64,000 nt of DNA from Neomesorhizobium albiziae (GTDB taxonomy: Bacteria; Pseudomonadota; Alphaproteobacteria; Rhizobiales; Rhizobiaceae): assembly GCF_900114255.1 (NCBI RefSeq), contig NZ_FOSL01000024.1, positions 1 to 64,000 of the forward strand. The letters run 5' to 3'. This document shows positions 45,324 to 55,900 of the stretch, in pieces. The number at the start of each line of letters is the position of its first letter. The stretch's first letter is position 1. The position numbers were made by a program, and so were the translations under genes. The notes beneath the pieces were generated by a model. The model made no database searches. It saw nothing but the letters and a program-made list of their open reading frames with translations, and was not told the DNA's origin.

Positions 45324-45533
45324 CGAGGACCTTGCCTCTCCAGTAACGATGGCGACGTTTCAACTTTGAGGGTAACACATGTTTTTCAACCAACAAGAGA
45401 GGAGCTTCACACATCGGGCGAGCGACTGCTCAGCCGTCGGTTGGCACTGTTCTCCTGCTGCCACAAACTGTTAGAATATCGCGGTTAAATCGGCGGTGAT
45501 GTCGACTAACGAGAATTTGGCAGGCAATTGAGG

Positions 45534-46616
45534 ATGTTCATTGGTCTGAAGATCGACAATGTGGACAGGCTGCCTAACGGTGGGCCACTCAGCTACAAGT
45601 CGCATAATCGGGGCTTCGACATCGGCCGCGAAAGCCGTGATTGGGCTCTACCCGACCCGGACAAGTTCATCTCCAGCCGGCATTGCGAAGTCCGCTACGA
45701 AGGAGGCGCCTTCTGGCTCTACGACATTTCGCGCAATGGCACCTTCGTCAACGGCGCCAGCAATCGTATCGCAAGCCCCTATAGGCTGGGGCACGGTGAT
45801 CGGCTTCGCATTGGCCGTTACATCGTTTCGGTGTCGATCGGGGACGAGCTGATCGCGCCGATGCCGGCCGAGAATTCCGGCAGCCGTTCGCTGCCAAGAT
45901 ATGAGCCGGAGTCGGGCAGGCGAGGGCCGCAGTTCGGCGATCCGTTCTTCGGTGGTTCAGCGGAACAAGCAACGCCGCGGGGTGTTAGTCAGCTACCGAT
46001 CTCCGCACACACCGCGCCGCTGTCGCCGATGGCTTCCGGGCAGTCCGGTGCGGCGGACGTCCTGCGGAGCATCGCCCTTGGCGCCGGACTTCCGCAGGAA
46101 ACTTTTCTGCAGCGCAGCTCTGACGAGATTGCAGCCGAAATCGGCGCGGTCCTCAGAAGCGTGGTCGATGAACTGGCAATGCTGCTGAAGGCCCGCGCCG
46201 CCGCGAAGGTTCTGGCCAAGAGCGCGCATCGAACGATGGTCAGCGCCGCCGACAACAATCCGCTGAAATTCGTCCCCGGGTCGGAGGAAATCCTGGAGAT
46301 CATGTTCGCCCGGCGCAGAGCCGGCTATCTCGACGCCAGGCACAGCATCGAGGAAGCATTTCGCGACCTGAAGACACACGAGCTTGCCACCTACACGGCC
46401 ATGCAGGCGGCCCTGTCTCGCCTTCTCGAGGATCTGTCGCCTGACGCGATCGAGAAAAAGCTGCCACCGGCTTCCTTCACCTCGAAGAAAAGCCGCGCCT
46501 GGGACGCCTTCGTCGCGACATGGGAGGCTAAGGAGGGGGCACACGAGAACGGCATGCTTGACGTGTTCCTCGCTTACTTCAGCGAGGCTTACGCCAAGGC
46601 ATCCAAACCGAAGTGA
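45534..46616 (+). CDS. tagH2: T6SS-associated FHA domain protein TagH2
   Basis: A 360-residue protein with an N-terminal FHA domain (about residues 1-105; RESRDWALPDPDKFISSRHC and NGTFVNG) and a C-terminal TagH domain (about residues 175-350; NNPLKFVPGSEEILEIMFAR matches NPLKFLP in TagH1). The linker is much shorter than in TagH1. It probably reads phosphothreonine marks set by the kinase at 57483. The ATG at 45534 follows TTGAGG; two codons upstream a TTG is possible. It converges with the autotransporter gene, with a hairpin (AGAGCCGGC/GCCAGCTCT, 46624-46649) between them. Confidence 0.88.
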   Translation: MFIGLKIDNVDRLPNGGPLSYKSHNRGFDIGRESRDWALPDPDKFISSRHCEVRYEGGAFWLYDISRNGTFVNGASNRIASPYRLGHGDRLRIGRYIVSVSIGDELIAPMPAENSGSRSLPRYEPESGRRGPQFGDPFFGGSAEQATPRGVSQLPISAHTAPLSPMASGQSGAADVLRSIALGAGLPQETFLQRSSDEIAAEIGAVLRSVVDELAMLLKARAAAKVLAKSAHRTMVSAADNNPLKFVPGSEEILEIMFARRRAGYLDARHSIEEAFRDLKTHELATYTAMQAALSRLLEDLSPDAIEKKLPPASFTSKKSRAWDAFVATWEAKEGAHENGMLDVFLAYFSEAYAKASKPK

Positions 46617-46647
46617 GGTTTGCAGAGCCGGCTTGCTAATGCCAGCT

Positions 46648-49263
46648 CTAGAAGGAGATCTTCAAGCCCAACTTTCCGCCGACCGTTGAGCTGTCCGACG
46701 AAAACTTGCCGCGCAACTCACTGCTCAGGGTCGACCGCTCCGACATCTTCAGATTGAAGCCGGCCGACAGCGCCACGGAAAAATCGGCGTCGTCGAAATC
46801 GATCTCCCTGTTGTCAATCGTGGCGGTGTTCTTGTAGGCGAAGCGCTGCTGCAGGTCGGCCCGCGCATAGGGGCTGAACACCATGCCGTTCTCCATCGCG
46901 TAGTCCGCATAGATGCCTGGCTCGAATTTGAAGGCGCCGAATGAAATCCGGCTCTTTCCAAACTGGTTGCCACCGCTGTCGGTGTAATCGTCGCCGGTGA
47001 AGCTGACCCCCAGCATGCCGCCACGCAGATCGAAGCGCATGCGATCGCTCAGGGCAAAGATATGGCCGATAGAGCCGGTTACGGCATAACCAATGGTGTC
47101 GTAGCTGCCGGTTGTGTTCAGCACGCCGCTGGTAACGTCGGTTTCGCCAATGAAGGTCGAAGCCGAAACCAGCCCGTAATTGACACCCTGACGGAACAGC
47201 GCATATCCGCCGAACATGCCGCTCTTGTTGTCGGCGTCGCCAATGAAATCAAAGCCTTGCAGCGAGCCCATGCCGACATCGGTCGAGGCATAGCCGCCGA
47301 AGAGCCCCAAATTCAGCCCGTAGCGGTCGTCGAAGCCAAAATGCTTCGCGGCGTTGAAATCCAGGCTAATCGCGGCCGAAAAATCATCTGCATCAAAGTC
47401 TGGCCCCGGAGCTGTCAGCCCGTTTCCGCTGATGGTGAAGCCGTCATGCTCTGTGTGGGCGAACTGGCCGGATGCGAAAACCCCGAACGTCGAAGTGAGC
47501 TGTACTCTCTGGACGCCGTTGGCCAACCCGAGATCAGAAGCTATCGCGTCCCGATTGACGCCGTAAAGCGCATCGATCGCCGTCTCGACCGTGCTGGCAT
47601 TGACCGCGCTGTTGGGGGCTACCGCGATGCCGAAATTGGCTGGAATGGCGCGAATCAGCAGACCACCGGTCGGCCCGGGAATCACCTGGAAGATAAAGAG
47701 TGAACCCACTGTGCCCGGAATACCCTGGATAACAAAAGTTCCGGCAACCGGACCGTTGGTCGAAATGATGATCGGAATATCGGTCGTGGTGGCAAACTGG
47801 GGCGTGCCGACCAGATTGACCAGGATCGTGTTGACGCCGTTCGCCGCAAACGCCGACGCGATGAGTTGGTCCGCCTGGCTTGTCTGCTGGTTGAGATCGA
47901 GACCGATGGTGCCGCTGTTGAGCGTCAGGCCTCCGAGCGTAAAGACATCGTCTGCGGCGCCGTCGATCATGTTGATGGTCGAATTGGTCAGATTGAGGTT
48001 GCCCGCCAGGTTGGCATTGCCGTTGACGAAAAGCGTGGAAGCGTTTGTCAGGCTCAGCAAGCCGATGCCTTGCGTTCCCGTGCCAAAGCCGAGCGTGGAG
48101 TTGGAGGCGGAGACCGTGTTGAAACCGGTGAAGTTCTGCGTTTTCGTGCCGCCGGCGGCGAGATCCTCGTCGGTGATGGTAGCGACACCGCCCGTGCCGC
48201 TGAAAAGCACCCCGTTGCGCAGGGTGAGCGGATTGGCCACCACCGAACCGTTGATGATGAGCGTGTTGCCGGAGATGCCTGTGATGTCGCCACCGATGGT
48301 GCCGCCGTAGAGACGCACCGTTTCGCCTTCCACATCGCCGCCGATCGTGCCGCCGGAGATAGTAACCTGGTCCACGCCTTCGTTGCCGCGGACATCGTCA
48401 GCTATACTGCCGCCCGAAATTTCAATCTGGTCGTCGCCCTCGTTACCGGCAACGTAATTGCCGATCGTCCCGCCGCTGATTGTCAACAGATCGTTGCCGG
48501 CGTTGCCGCTTACCGATCCGCCAAGCGTGCCGCCGGTCATCGTGAAGACATCGTCGCCATCTTCCAGTCCAACCGAATCCGGCCCGACGGCGGTATTCAC
48601 CTGGATGTTCGCGGTCCCGGAAATCGTCACCCTGTCGTTCTGGCTGCCGGCGAAAAGGGAGCCCTGAACGAGGCCGCCGCTGATGTCGTATATGTTGCCT
48701 CCACCCAGGCCGAAAAGGGAGCCGGTGACGGTGCCGCCGCTAATGACAAACGTATCGATTCCTGGCGCTTCCCCTTCGACTTCTCCGAAGACATTGCCGA
48801 ATAAGGTGCCTCCGCTCATTTCGAACCGGTCGTCGCCGGCTCCGAGGTTGACGTCGATGGGAGTGCCGGTCGTCCCGCCCGTGCCTATCGTCCCGCCTGA
48901 AATGACGACCGTGTCGTTGCCGCCAAGCATGTCGATGTTGGGGCTCGGGTTCAGGTTCTCCTCAAAACCATCTACAGGCGGCGTGGCTGTACCGGCAACG
49001 CCCGCCTCAATGCTGCCGCCCGACATGTTCAGCGTGTCCGGTCCGCCGCCGAGATAGATGTCGTCGAAGCTGGTGTCGAACGGCGCCGTGATCGTTGGCG
49101 CCGTGTCATCGCAGGTCACATCCACCGAAACAACCGTTTCACCCTCAAAAATGGGGGTGGCTTCGCAGGCCGCCTCCGCCTGTCCCGGAATGAAAATCGA
49201 TGCTGCCCCGATCGCCAGCGCGGAAGCGCCACCCAAATACAACGCCCGAGTTTTGCCGGTCAT
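46648..49263 (-). CDS. AIDA-like autotransporter
   Basis: An 871-residue type Va autotransporter. A signal peptide (about residues 1-32, ending QAEA) is followed by a passenger with many ISGGTIGG/MSGGTLxG turns (about residues 60-350) typical of a right-handed beta-solenoid, a less regular region, and a C-terminal beta-barrel (about residues 610-871) ending in LGLKISF with the terminal Phe used by the BAM machinery. Passenger function is unknown; adhesion or biofilm is usual. The ATG at 49263 follows GGAAGGGGAAC and is better than the frame start at 49308. It is inserted among T6SS genes on the opposite strand. Confidence 0.88.
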   Translation of the reverse strand: MTGKTRALYLGGASALAIGAASIFIPGQAEAACEATPIFEGETVVSVDVTCDDTAPTITAPFDTSFDDIYLGGGPDTLNMSGGSIEAGVAGTATPPVDGFEENLNPSPNIDMLGGNDTVVISGGTIGTGGTTGTPIDVNLGAGDDRFEMSGGTLFGNVFGEVEGEAPGIDTFVISGGTVTGSLFGLGGGNIYDISGGLVQGSLFAGSQNDRVTISGTANIQVNTAVGPDSVGLEDGDDVFTMTGGTLGGSVSGNAGNDLLTISGGTIGNYVAGNEGDDQIEISGGSIADDVRGNEGVDQVTISGGTIGGDVEGETVRLYGGTIGGDITGISGNTLIINGSVVANPLTLRNGVLFSGTGGVATITDEDLAAGGTKTQNFTGFNTVSASNSTLGFGTGTQGIGLLSLTNASTLFVNGNANLAGNLNLTNSTINMIDGAADDVFTLGGLTLNSGTIGLDLNQQTSQADQLIASAFAANGVNTILVNLVGTPQFATTTDIPIIISTNGPVAGTFVIQGIPGTVGSLFIFQVIPGPTGGLLIRAIPANFGIAVAPNSAVNASTVETAIDALYGVNRDAIASDLGLANGVQRVQLTSTFGVFASGQFAHTEHDGFTISGNGLTAPGPDFDADDFSAAISLDFNAAKHFGFDDRYGLNLGLFGGYASTDVGMGSLQGFDFIGDADNKSGMFGGYALFRQGVNYGLVSASTFIGETDVTSGVLNTTGSYDTIGYAVTGSIGHIFALSDRMRFDLRGGMLGVSFTGDDYTDSGGNQFGKSRISFGAFKFEPGIYADYAMENGMVFSPYARADLQQRFAYKNTATIDNREIDFDDADFSVALSAGFNLKMSERSTLSSELRGKFSSDSSTVGGKLGLKISF

Positions 49264-49502
49264 TGTTCCCCTTCCAACTACGTTCACGCGCATTTCAAAA
49301 CTGCGCATGACGCGAGGGCTGTCCGCGATACCACCCCTTCAATCCCCCGGGCAGGCAAAACGAACTCGGCGTCAACCTGAAGATACCATCACGTGAGAGC
49401 GGAGGATATAGTTCGAGCCATCCGCCTGTATGTGAAGTGAAGCGCATACAGAACGCGCCCGCATGTTGTTTTTTGAACGTAACGCTGCCGGTCAGAATTT
49501 TC

Positions 49503-49531
49503 GTATAAAAGGCAATCGATTGAAAATTCAA
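49503..49531 (-). promoter_or_regulatory. putative promoter of the autotransporter gene
   Basis: On the minus strand TTGAAT (49531-49526), 17 bases, then TTATAC (49508-49503) is a good sigma-70-type arrangement in an AT-rich stretch. It lies about 240 bases upstream of the ATG at 49263, so a long leader would result. Confidence 0.4.
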
Positions 49532-49775
49532 CAAAAATCGATGTGGCCTGACCCCGCAACCAAAGAATAGCAGGCATTGCATTCTCGCCATTCGGCGGTG
49601 TTGCATAAAGATCACGCGAGAAGTGGTTTAGTCACAAAGGAAGGTTTGCTCGCGCTGCTCCAAAAAGACTCAGCAAGTCGAAATGAAGCACAATACTCAA
49701 CCATACGATGCGGTCCTTACCCTATCTTTGAACTGATTCTTGGTGTAAAAAATGGGACTTGGTCTTCGGAGATAC

Positions 49776-49795
49776 CGGTCCGGAAATTCGGACCG
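49776..49795. promoter_or_regulatory. inverted repeat CGGTCCG-N6-CGGACCG, possible operator
   Basis: Perfect seven-base arms separated by GAAATT lie 66 bases upstream of the caspase-like gene. GGACCGATC recurs at 49824-49832 as a half-site. The layout fits a dimeric repressor or activator site for the second block. No regulator gene is in the window. Confidence 0.4.
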
Positions 49796-49860
49796 ATCCT
49801 CGCATCTGGCGAGCGCCTCGAAGGACCGATCTTGTCGCAGGCCGGGACGAGCACGCTGAC

Positions 49861-51333
49861 ATGCCGCACGACCACAAATATTTTCTGCGCATTCCGTTTC
49901 TGCTGCTTCTCGCCCTGATGTGGTCGGTTGGCGTCGTGTGGGCGGCAATAGAGGAGCAACCGTCGCCGCTGCCGCGCAATCGCCTGGCGATCGTCATTGG
50001 CAACTCCAACTATCAGAGCACGCGCCTCGAGCACCTGGCCAACGCGGCGAACGACGCGACGAAGCTTGCGGAAAGCCTGAAGAGACTGAACTTCGACGTG
50101 CTAATCCAAACCGACCTCTCAGCGGAAGGCTTCGCCAAGCTCTTCCGCGACGCCGACGCGAAACTGGCTGCCACAAGTTCGGTACTGATCTTCTATGCCG
50201 GCCATGGCGTGCAATTGCAGGGCGAAAACTATCTGCTGCCGGTGGATACTCCCGATCCGGAAAGCATGGAAAAGCTGAGCGCCAGGGCCGTCAAGCTCAA
50301 TGACGTGATCGCGCGGTTTGCCAGCCGCGACCGCCAGACCTTCGTGTTTCTCGATGCATGCCGAAACAACCCGCTCGGCAGCGGCGCCAACACCGGCAAC
50401 GGTCTGGCACAGGTAGAAGTCGGCGAAAACACTTTTATCGCCTTCGCCACGCAGCCCGGCAACGTGACCGTCGACGGCTCCGGAGACAACAGCCCGTTCA
50501 CCACGGCACTGCTGAAGAATGTCGAGATCCCCGGCCTCAGCATTTCCGACATGATGATCCGCGTCCGCAACGAAACGGAAGCATTGACCGTCGGACGTCA
50601 GGTCCCCTGGGACCAGTCGAACCTGCGCGAACAATTCTATTTCACCGAACAGCAGGTGCTCGATCCGGCGCAACTGAGTGCAAGCCTGTCGCGCATCCTT
50701 TCCGACCCGGTCGCCAAGCAAAAGCTGCAACTGGAACTCGCCTCGAACGACCTCCAGACCGCAGTGCTGATCGTCGGTCAGACTTTGCGCTCCGTTGAAA
50801 TTCCCGCCCAAGCGAAGGCCGCTCAAGCACAGACAGGCACGCAGGTCGCCAGCCTTTCACCCAAAGCCATCGAGGGCGCCCGGCAAAGCGTCGTCTCCGG
50901 CCTCGAGACCCTGATCGTCGGCACGTCGGCTGGCGAAACCGATGACGCCAAAGCCACAGACCTCGCGCGCAGCATCCAGACGGAACTTCGCCGCCTCGGC
51001 TGCTATCGGATGACGGTCGACGGCGACTGGGGCAAGGGTTCCATCAGAGCGCTCACCGATTACTACAGGAATACCAAGCAAGCCATGGCGACCAGCGATC
51101 CGACCGTCGAGCTGCTGGGAGATCTCTTCCTGCGTTCAGGCCGCATCTGCAAGCAGCCGGTGATCGTCAAGAAAGTCAAGCCACCGAGAGTGGCAGCCGA
51201 CGAAAGCCGTGGACGCGCTTCCAAGGCGGCGACTGGCAACCGCAAAGCCATGGGCCGCTCACAGACCAGAAGCCGGCCGGCCGCTCCTCCACCGGATATC
51301 AGCGGCGGCATCGGCATTGGCGGTGTTTTCTAA
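49861..51333 (+). CDS. exported caspase-like (C14) protease
   Basis: A 490-residue protein with an N-terminal hydrophobic signal or anchor (about residues 11-29), a caspase/metacaspase domain (about residues 40-260) and a C-terminal segment resembling a peptidoglycan-binding repeat (LRRLGCYRMTVDGDWGKGS). The catalytic dyad is intact: His115 in FYAGHGVQ and Cys167 in FLDACRNNPLG. The ATG at 49861 is chosen because the signal begins there. It should act in the periplasm. The next gene is TssL2, so a T6SS-linked proteolytic or signalling role is inferred. A palindromic repeat follows the stop. Confidence 0.86.
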   Translation: MPHDHKYFLRIPFLLLLALMWSVGVVWAAIEEQPSPLPRNRLAIVIGNSNYQSTRLEHLANAANDATKLAESLKRLNFDVLIQTDLSAEGFAKLFRDADAKLAATSSVLIFYAGHGVQLQGENYLLPVDTPDPESMEKLSARAVKLNDVIARFASRDRQTFVFLDACRNNPLGSGANTGNGLAQVEVGENTFIAFATQPGNVTVDGSGDNSPFTTALLKNVEIPGLSISDMMIRVRNETEALTVGRQVPWDQSNLREQFYFTEQQVLDPAQLSASLSRILSDPVAKQKLQLELASNDLQTAVLIVGQTLRSVEIPAQAKAAQAQTGTQVASLSPKAIEGARQSVVSGLETLIVGTSAGETDDAKATDLARSIQTELRRLGCYRMTVDGDWGKGSIRALTDYYRNTKQAMATSDPTVELLGDLFLRSGRICKQPVIVKKVKPPRVAADESRGRASKAATGNRKAMGRSQTRSRPAAPPPDISGGIGIGGVF

Positions 51334-51334
51334 A

Positions 51335-51379
51335 GCATGTCACGCAAAAGTGTGGGGCGATTTTGCGATAACGACATGC
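51335..51379. repeat. GCATGTC...CGACATGC palindromic intergenic repeat, copy 2
   Basis: Outer arms GCATGTC (51335-51341) and GACATGC (51373-51379), inner arms CGCAAAA (51343-51349) and TTTTGCG (51361-51367). Compared with copy 1 at 6611, the inner arms have changed on both sides so that pairing is kept. It begins one base after the caspase-like gene stop codon. Confidence 0.75.
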
Positions 51380-51431
51380 ATAGAATCAAAAACTTACCTT
51401 GCACAAATCACGCGGCGAGGCAGGGGTGGCG

Positions 51432-52955
51432 ATGAGTTCGAAGGATGATCCTTCCGGCTCCGGCGACAAAACCATCATTCGCCCCAGCCTTGCACGACCG
51501 CCGAAGGCTGACAGGCGGGAAGCCGCCACGCCGCAGCCCGCATCCGCGGAAAACCCTGGCGCTACGGTTTTCGATCCCGCAAGCATTCAATCCGCTCCGC
51601 CTGGCTGGTCGTCGGGAACGGTCATCTATCAGGGCACATCTTTCGCCGTGGATAGCCCCGCCGAAAGCGGCGAAGCCGGCATCAAATCAGCCGACCTGCC
51701 CTCTCCCGCGACACGGAAAATCCCGCTGGATGTTCTGCTCGGAGCGGGGGAAGGCAAGGAATACGCCTCGGCCAATCCATTCATCGCTGCCGCGGCGCCA
51801 CTGCTGATCCTGTTCGGCCATCTTCGGCTCATGGCTCCTGACATCGAAGCATCGCCGCTGGCAGAGCACATCGCCGGAGCGATCGAAGAATTCGAGCGGA
51901 AGTTTGCCGACGCCGGCATTCCGGCGGAAGACGCGCGCATCGCCAAATTCGTCCTTTGCGAGACCGCAGACGACATTGTCGGCAACCTGCCCGGTTTCGA
52001 CAAGGATGTCTGGAAGCCGCACGCCATGCTGTCGCATTTCTTCCAGGCGGGAACGCCGGGCGCCGGCTTCTTCAGGGCATTGAACAAGATGCTGGCCGAA
52101 CCCGAAGCGCATCACGATCTGCTGGAGCTCATGCATGCATGCCTCGCCCTCGGTTTTGAAGGCCAATACCGTGGCTTGCCGCGCGAAGACGGCAGCCTGC
52201 AACGGGTCCGGCAGGACGTCTACGATACGCTGCGCTATTTCAAGCCCAGGCCGGGCAACGAGATTTCGCCGCGTTGGCAAGGCCTGTCGGCTGCGATGGA
52301 ACACACGGGGCTGCGTGTACCGCTCTGGTCCATCGCGGCGGCGACACTTGCCCTCTTGGTCGGCGCGTTCTTTGCGATGCGCATCGCCATCACCAATCAG
52401 GGCGACGCACTTGCCGACGAACTGCTGGCCCTCAACCCATCCACGCCCGTCGTTATCCAGCGGGCGAGCTTCGTGCCGCTGACCGAAGAAGTGAAACCTG
52501 CCGCCACCGCACAGATCGATCGTGTCCGCGCGGCCCTTGCGCAAGACATCGAGGCCGGCGGGCTGACTGTCGCCACGAAGGGCGATTTCATTGTTGTCGA
52601 AGTCAACAACCTGATGCTGTTCGCGTCGGGGAAGGCCGAGATAAAAGCCGAATTCGAACCGGTCGCCAGCCGCATCGCCGCGGCACTCGAACCCGAGCCG
52701 GGGCCGATCCGGATCGTCGGCCATACCGATAATGTGAAACCGCGCAGGTCGAGCGCCTTCAAATCGAACTACGACCTTTCCGTAGCCCGCGCCAAAGCCG
52801 TCGAAAAAGTGGTGGCTTCCAAGATCGCCGATCCATCGCGGATCGCAGTCGAGGGCAAGGGCGAGGAAGAACCGATCGCAGACAACGCGACGCCGGAAGG
52901 CAGGACCCGCAACCGCCGTGTCGACCTGATGATCCCGCGGGAGGAAACGCTGTGA
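51432..52955 (+). CDS. tssL2: TssL2: second DotU-OmpA membrane protein
   Basis: A 507-residue paralogue of TssL1. A disordered, charged N-terminal region (about residues 1-110, with TIIRPSLARPP as a possible phosphothreonine site for the kinase) precedes a DotU domain (about residues 115-285), one membrane span (about residues 300-322) and a periplasmic OmpA domain (about residues 420-505; RIVGHTDNV and NRRVDLMIP). The Thr-rich start is not found in TssL1. ATG 51432 follows AGGGGTGGCG. The next gene is tssM2, 34 bases downstream. Confidence 0.92.
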   Translation: MSSKDDPSGSGDKTIIRPSLARPPKADRREAATPQPASAENPGATVFDPASIQSAPPGWSSGTVIYQGTSFAVDSPAESGEAGIKSADLPSPATRKIPLDVLLGAGEGKEYASANPFIAAAAPLLILFGHLRLMAPDIEASPLAEHIAGAIEEFERKFADAGIPAEDARIAKFVLCETADDIVGNLPGFDKDVWKPHAMLSHFFQAGTPGAGFFRALNKMLAEPEAHHDLLELMHACLALGFEGQYRGLPREDGSLQRVRQDVYDTLRYFKPRPGNEISPRWQGLSAAMEHTGLRVPLWSIAAATLALLVGAFFAMRIAITNQGDALADELLALNPSTPVVIQRASFVPLTEEVKPAATAQIDRVRAALAQDIEAGGLTVATKGDFIVVEVNNLMLFASGKAEIKAEFEPVASRIAAALEPEPGPIRIVGHTDNVKPRRSSAFKSNYDLSVARAKAVEKVVASKIADPSRIAVEGKGEEEPIADNATPEGRTRNRRVDLMIPREETL

Positions 52956-52989
52956 GCGCCGAACGATCGCGGAGTGACGGAGTGCGCGC

Positions 52990-55900
52990 GTGACGCTGTG
53001 GCTGCTACGGATATTCAGCGTGTTCGCCCTGATCGGCTTTGCCACCGCCGTGTGGTTCGCCGGCCCTCTGATCGGCTTTGCCGACACGAGGCCGCTTGAA
53101 CCAGCTTGGCTGCGGGCGACGATCATCGGCGTGACTGTTGCCCTGGTGGGAGGTTGGTATCTTTTCCGCTTCTGGCAGATGAACAAGGCTCAGAGAGCCC
53201 TTGAGGCGGCAATCGCCACCAGCACCGGCGACCGGGACAGCGACACCGCCGTGCTCGAAACGCGCATGAGCGAAGCCATCGCCACATTGAGGCGCGCGAG
53301 CCACAAGCGCAATTTCCTCTACGAGCTGCCCTGGTACATCGTCATCGGTCCGCCAGGCGCAGGCAAGACCACCGCGCTTGTCAATTCCGGGCTTAAATTT
53401 CCGCTCGCTGGATCGGGTCAGGCCCAGCCGGTAGCAGGCATCGGCGGTACGCGCTACTGCGACTGGTGGTTCACTGACGATGCCGTGCTGATCGACACGG
53501 CCGGACGATACACCACGCAGGACTCGGACTCCGAAGCGGACAAGAAAAGCTGGCTCGCTTTCCTGTCGCTGCTCAAGCAGCATCGCGCAAGGCAGCCGAT
53601 AAACGGCGTCATCCTGGCCATAAGCCTCTCCGATCTGATGACGCTCGGCGGCCAGGACCTCGGCGCCCACGCAATCGAGATCCGCAATCGGCTGGAAGAA
53701 ATCCACGAAATCCTCAAGGTCGACTTTCCAGTCTACGTTCTATTCACCAAGGCTGACCTGCTGCTGGGTTTCATGGAATATTTCGGCAGCTTCGACGAAA
53801 CCCGCCGTCGCGAGGTGTGGGGCGCTACGTTCCAGACCGCGGATCGTCACAAGAACATGATCGAGGCGGCACCGGCGGAGTTCGACGCACTGGCCAAGCG
53901 CCTGTCCGACGAAATCTCTGATCGCCTTCACGAAGAAGCCGATCCGGTGACGCGCGTTTCTATCTTCGGCTTCCCGGCCCAGTTCGGATTGCTGAAGGAC
54001 GGGGTCATCGAGTTTCTTGGCCGCGTCTTCGAGCCGACACGCAAGCGGGCAACCGGCCTGCGTGGCTTCTATTTTTCATCCGGCACGCAGGAAGGCACGC
54101 CGATCGACCAGGTGCTCGGCGCCCTCGGCAGGAGTTTCGGCAGCGGTGTCGGAGCCCATCTGTCCGGCACCGGCAAGAGCTTTTTCCTCCATGACCTGCT
54201 GGCCAAGGTTATCTTCGCCGAATCCGGATGGGTCTCGCACGACAGAGTGGCCGAAAGGCGCGCTGCGTTCATCCGATACGGCAGCTACGCGGCGATCGCG
54301 CTTGCCGCCGCTGTCGTGCTTGGCGCGCTGGGCTTGAGTTTCACCGCCAATGAGGCGCTCGTCACATCGAGCAAACAGGCAGTCCAACAGTATCGCACGA
54401 CGGCGGAGCCGCTGCTTTCGAGCGCAACGGTGGCGGATGTCGACCTCGAAAACGTCATCGGTGCGCTGGAAGCGTTGCGCAATCTACCAGCCGGCTACGA
54501 AAACCGCGATCTGCCGACGCCGGTCGGGGAAACGCTCGGTTTCAGCCAGCGGGAAAGGCTCGTTTCGGCATCCGAGACGGCTTACAGGCAAGCGCTGGAG
54601 CGCATGTTCCGCTCGCGCCTGCTGCTCCAGGTCGAGCAAACGATCGAAGCAAACATGAGCAATCCGATTGCGCTTTACGAACCGCTGAAAATCTACCTGA
54701 TGCTTGGCGGCAAAGCGCCGAAATCCGACGACGAGTTGATCGTTGCGTGGATGAAGCAGGATTGGGAGCAGAACCGCTATCCGGGCGCGCAAAATCGTGC
54801 CGGACGCTCCGAGCTCGAGAAACATCTGCGTGCGATGCTGGCGCTCGACGATGCCCACGACGCGACCTTCGAACTCAATCGTCCATTGGTCGAATCCGCG
54901 CAGCGCTCGCTCGGCCGCATGACGGTGGCGGATCGCGCGCTGGCGCTTGTCCAGTCGGATATCTATTCGGCCGCCCTCGACGATTTCTCCGTGGCGACGA
55001 GAGGCGGACCGGAAGCCCCGCTCGTCTTCGAAACCGTGGATGGAAGCGACCTGTCGACGGTGAAGGTGCCGGGCATCTATTCGCATGCCGGCTTCAACGA
55101 TTTTTACCTTGCCCGACTGGCCAAGGTTGCCCAAAAACTCGTCGACGACCAATGGGTGATCGGCGCTGGCGGAGAACAGGGCGGCTTCGACCAGGAGCTG
55201 CTGCGGCTCGGCCCCGAGCTTCTCGACCGCTACGGCAAGGGATTTGCCGCAGCCTGGAACGGTGTCCTCGACAGGCTGAAGTTCAAGCCGCTGGCCGCGG
55301 ACAAGCCGGACTATCTCACGCTCTCGGCCGCCGCGTCGCCGACATCGCCCATCATTCAGCTTTTCGAGGCTATCGCGCAGGAGACCGCGTTGACGCGCGA
55401 GCCCCAGGCCCAAGGGATGCAAGACACCAAGGATCGCGCCAAAGGCCTTGCACGCGTCGGCATTGAACTGCCCACCGGTAAATCACAAAGCAGGGCGGGC
55501 GCCGCCTTCGCACAGTCGGCGGTCCAGAACCCTGGCGGCAGCATAGAAGCGCAGTTCAAGCCCTTTCAGCTGCTGGTCAATGGCCCTCCCGGCCAGCGCC
55601 CGGTCGACGCGCTGATCCAGAATTTCCGCGATATCCTCCAAAGCCTCAAGCTGGCAGCGGCGATGCCGGCGCAGACCGACCGGGCCAACGCCAACCTCCA
55701 ACTGCAAATTTCCAGCCTTCGCGCCAACGCGTCGCGGCTGCCCAAAGCGCTTTCGAGAATGGTCAATGGCGGCGCCGACGATTTTGAAGCAGATGTCGCG
55801 GAAACCTCCATCGCGCAGCTGGATCAGCGGCTGGCCGAGACCGTCAGCAGGCCTTGCGATGATGTAACGGCTAATCGCTTTCCCTTCACCAGCGGCAGCA

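Larger units (their letters stand above)
49264..49860. other. 597-base divergent intergenic region
   Basis: No convincing gene is present. It contains a promoter for the autotransporter at 49503-49531 and, near the protease gene, the operator-like inverted repeat at 49776-49795. The middle part around 49440-49720 is AT-richer than its surroundings. A string GGCGGTGTTGCATAAA at about 49595 recalls ends of some IS elements, but no partner end or transposase fragment is visible. Confidence 0.5.

Noticed and set aside
45425-45450. sigma-54-like TTGGCAC element before tagH2
   Set aside because: The spacing from GG to the following GC is 12 bases, not 10, so the -24/-12 rule is not met.
49590-49625. 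possible IS end (GGCGGTGTTGCATAAA)
   Set aside because: No matching second terminal repeat, target duplication or transposase fragment could be found nearby.
49577-49918. 113-codon frame in the autotransporter-protease gap
   Set aside because: Starts with TTG, has no ribosome binding site or family resemblance, and overlaps the better-supported start of the caspase-like gene.
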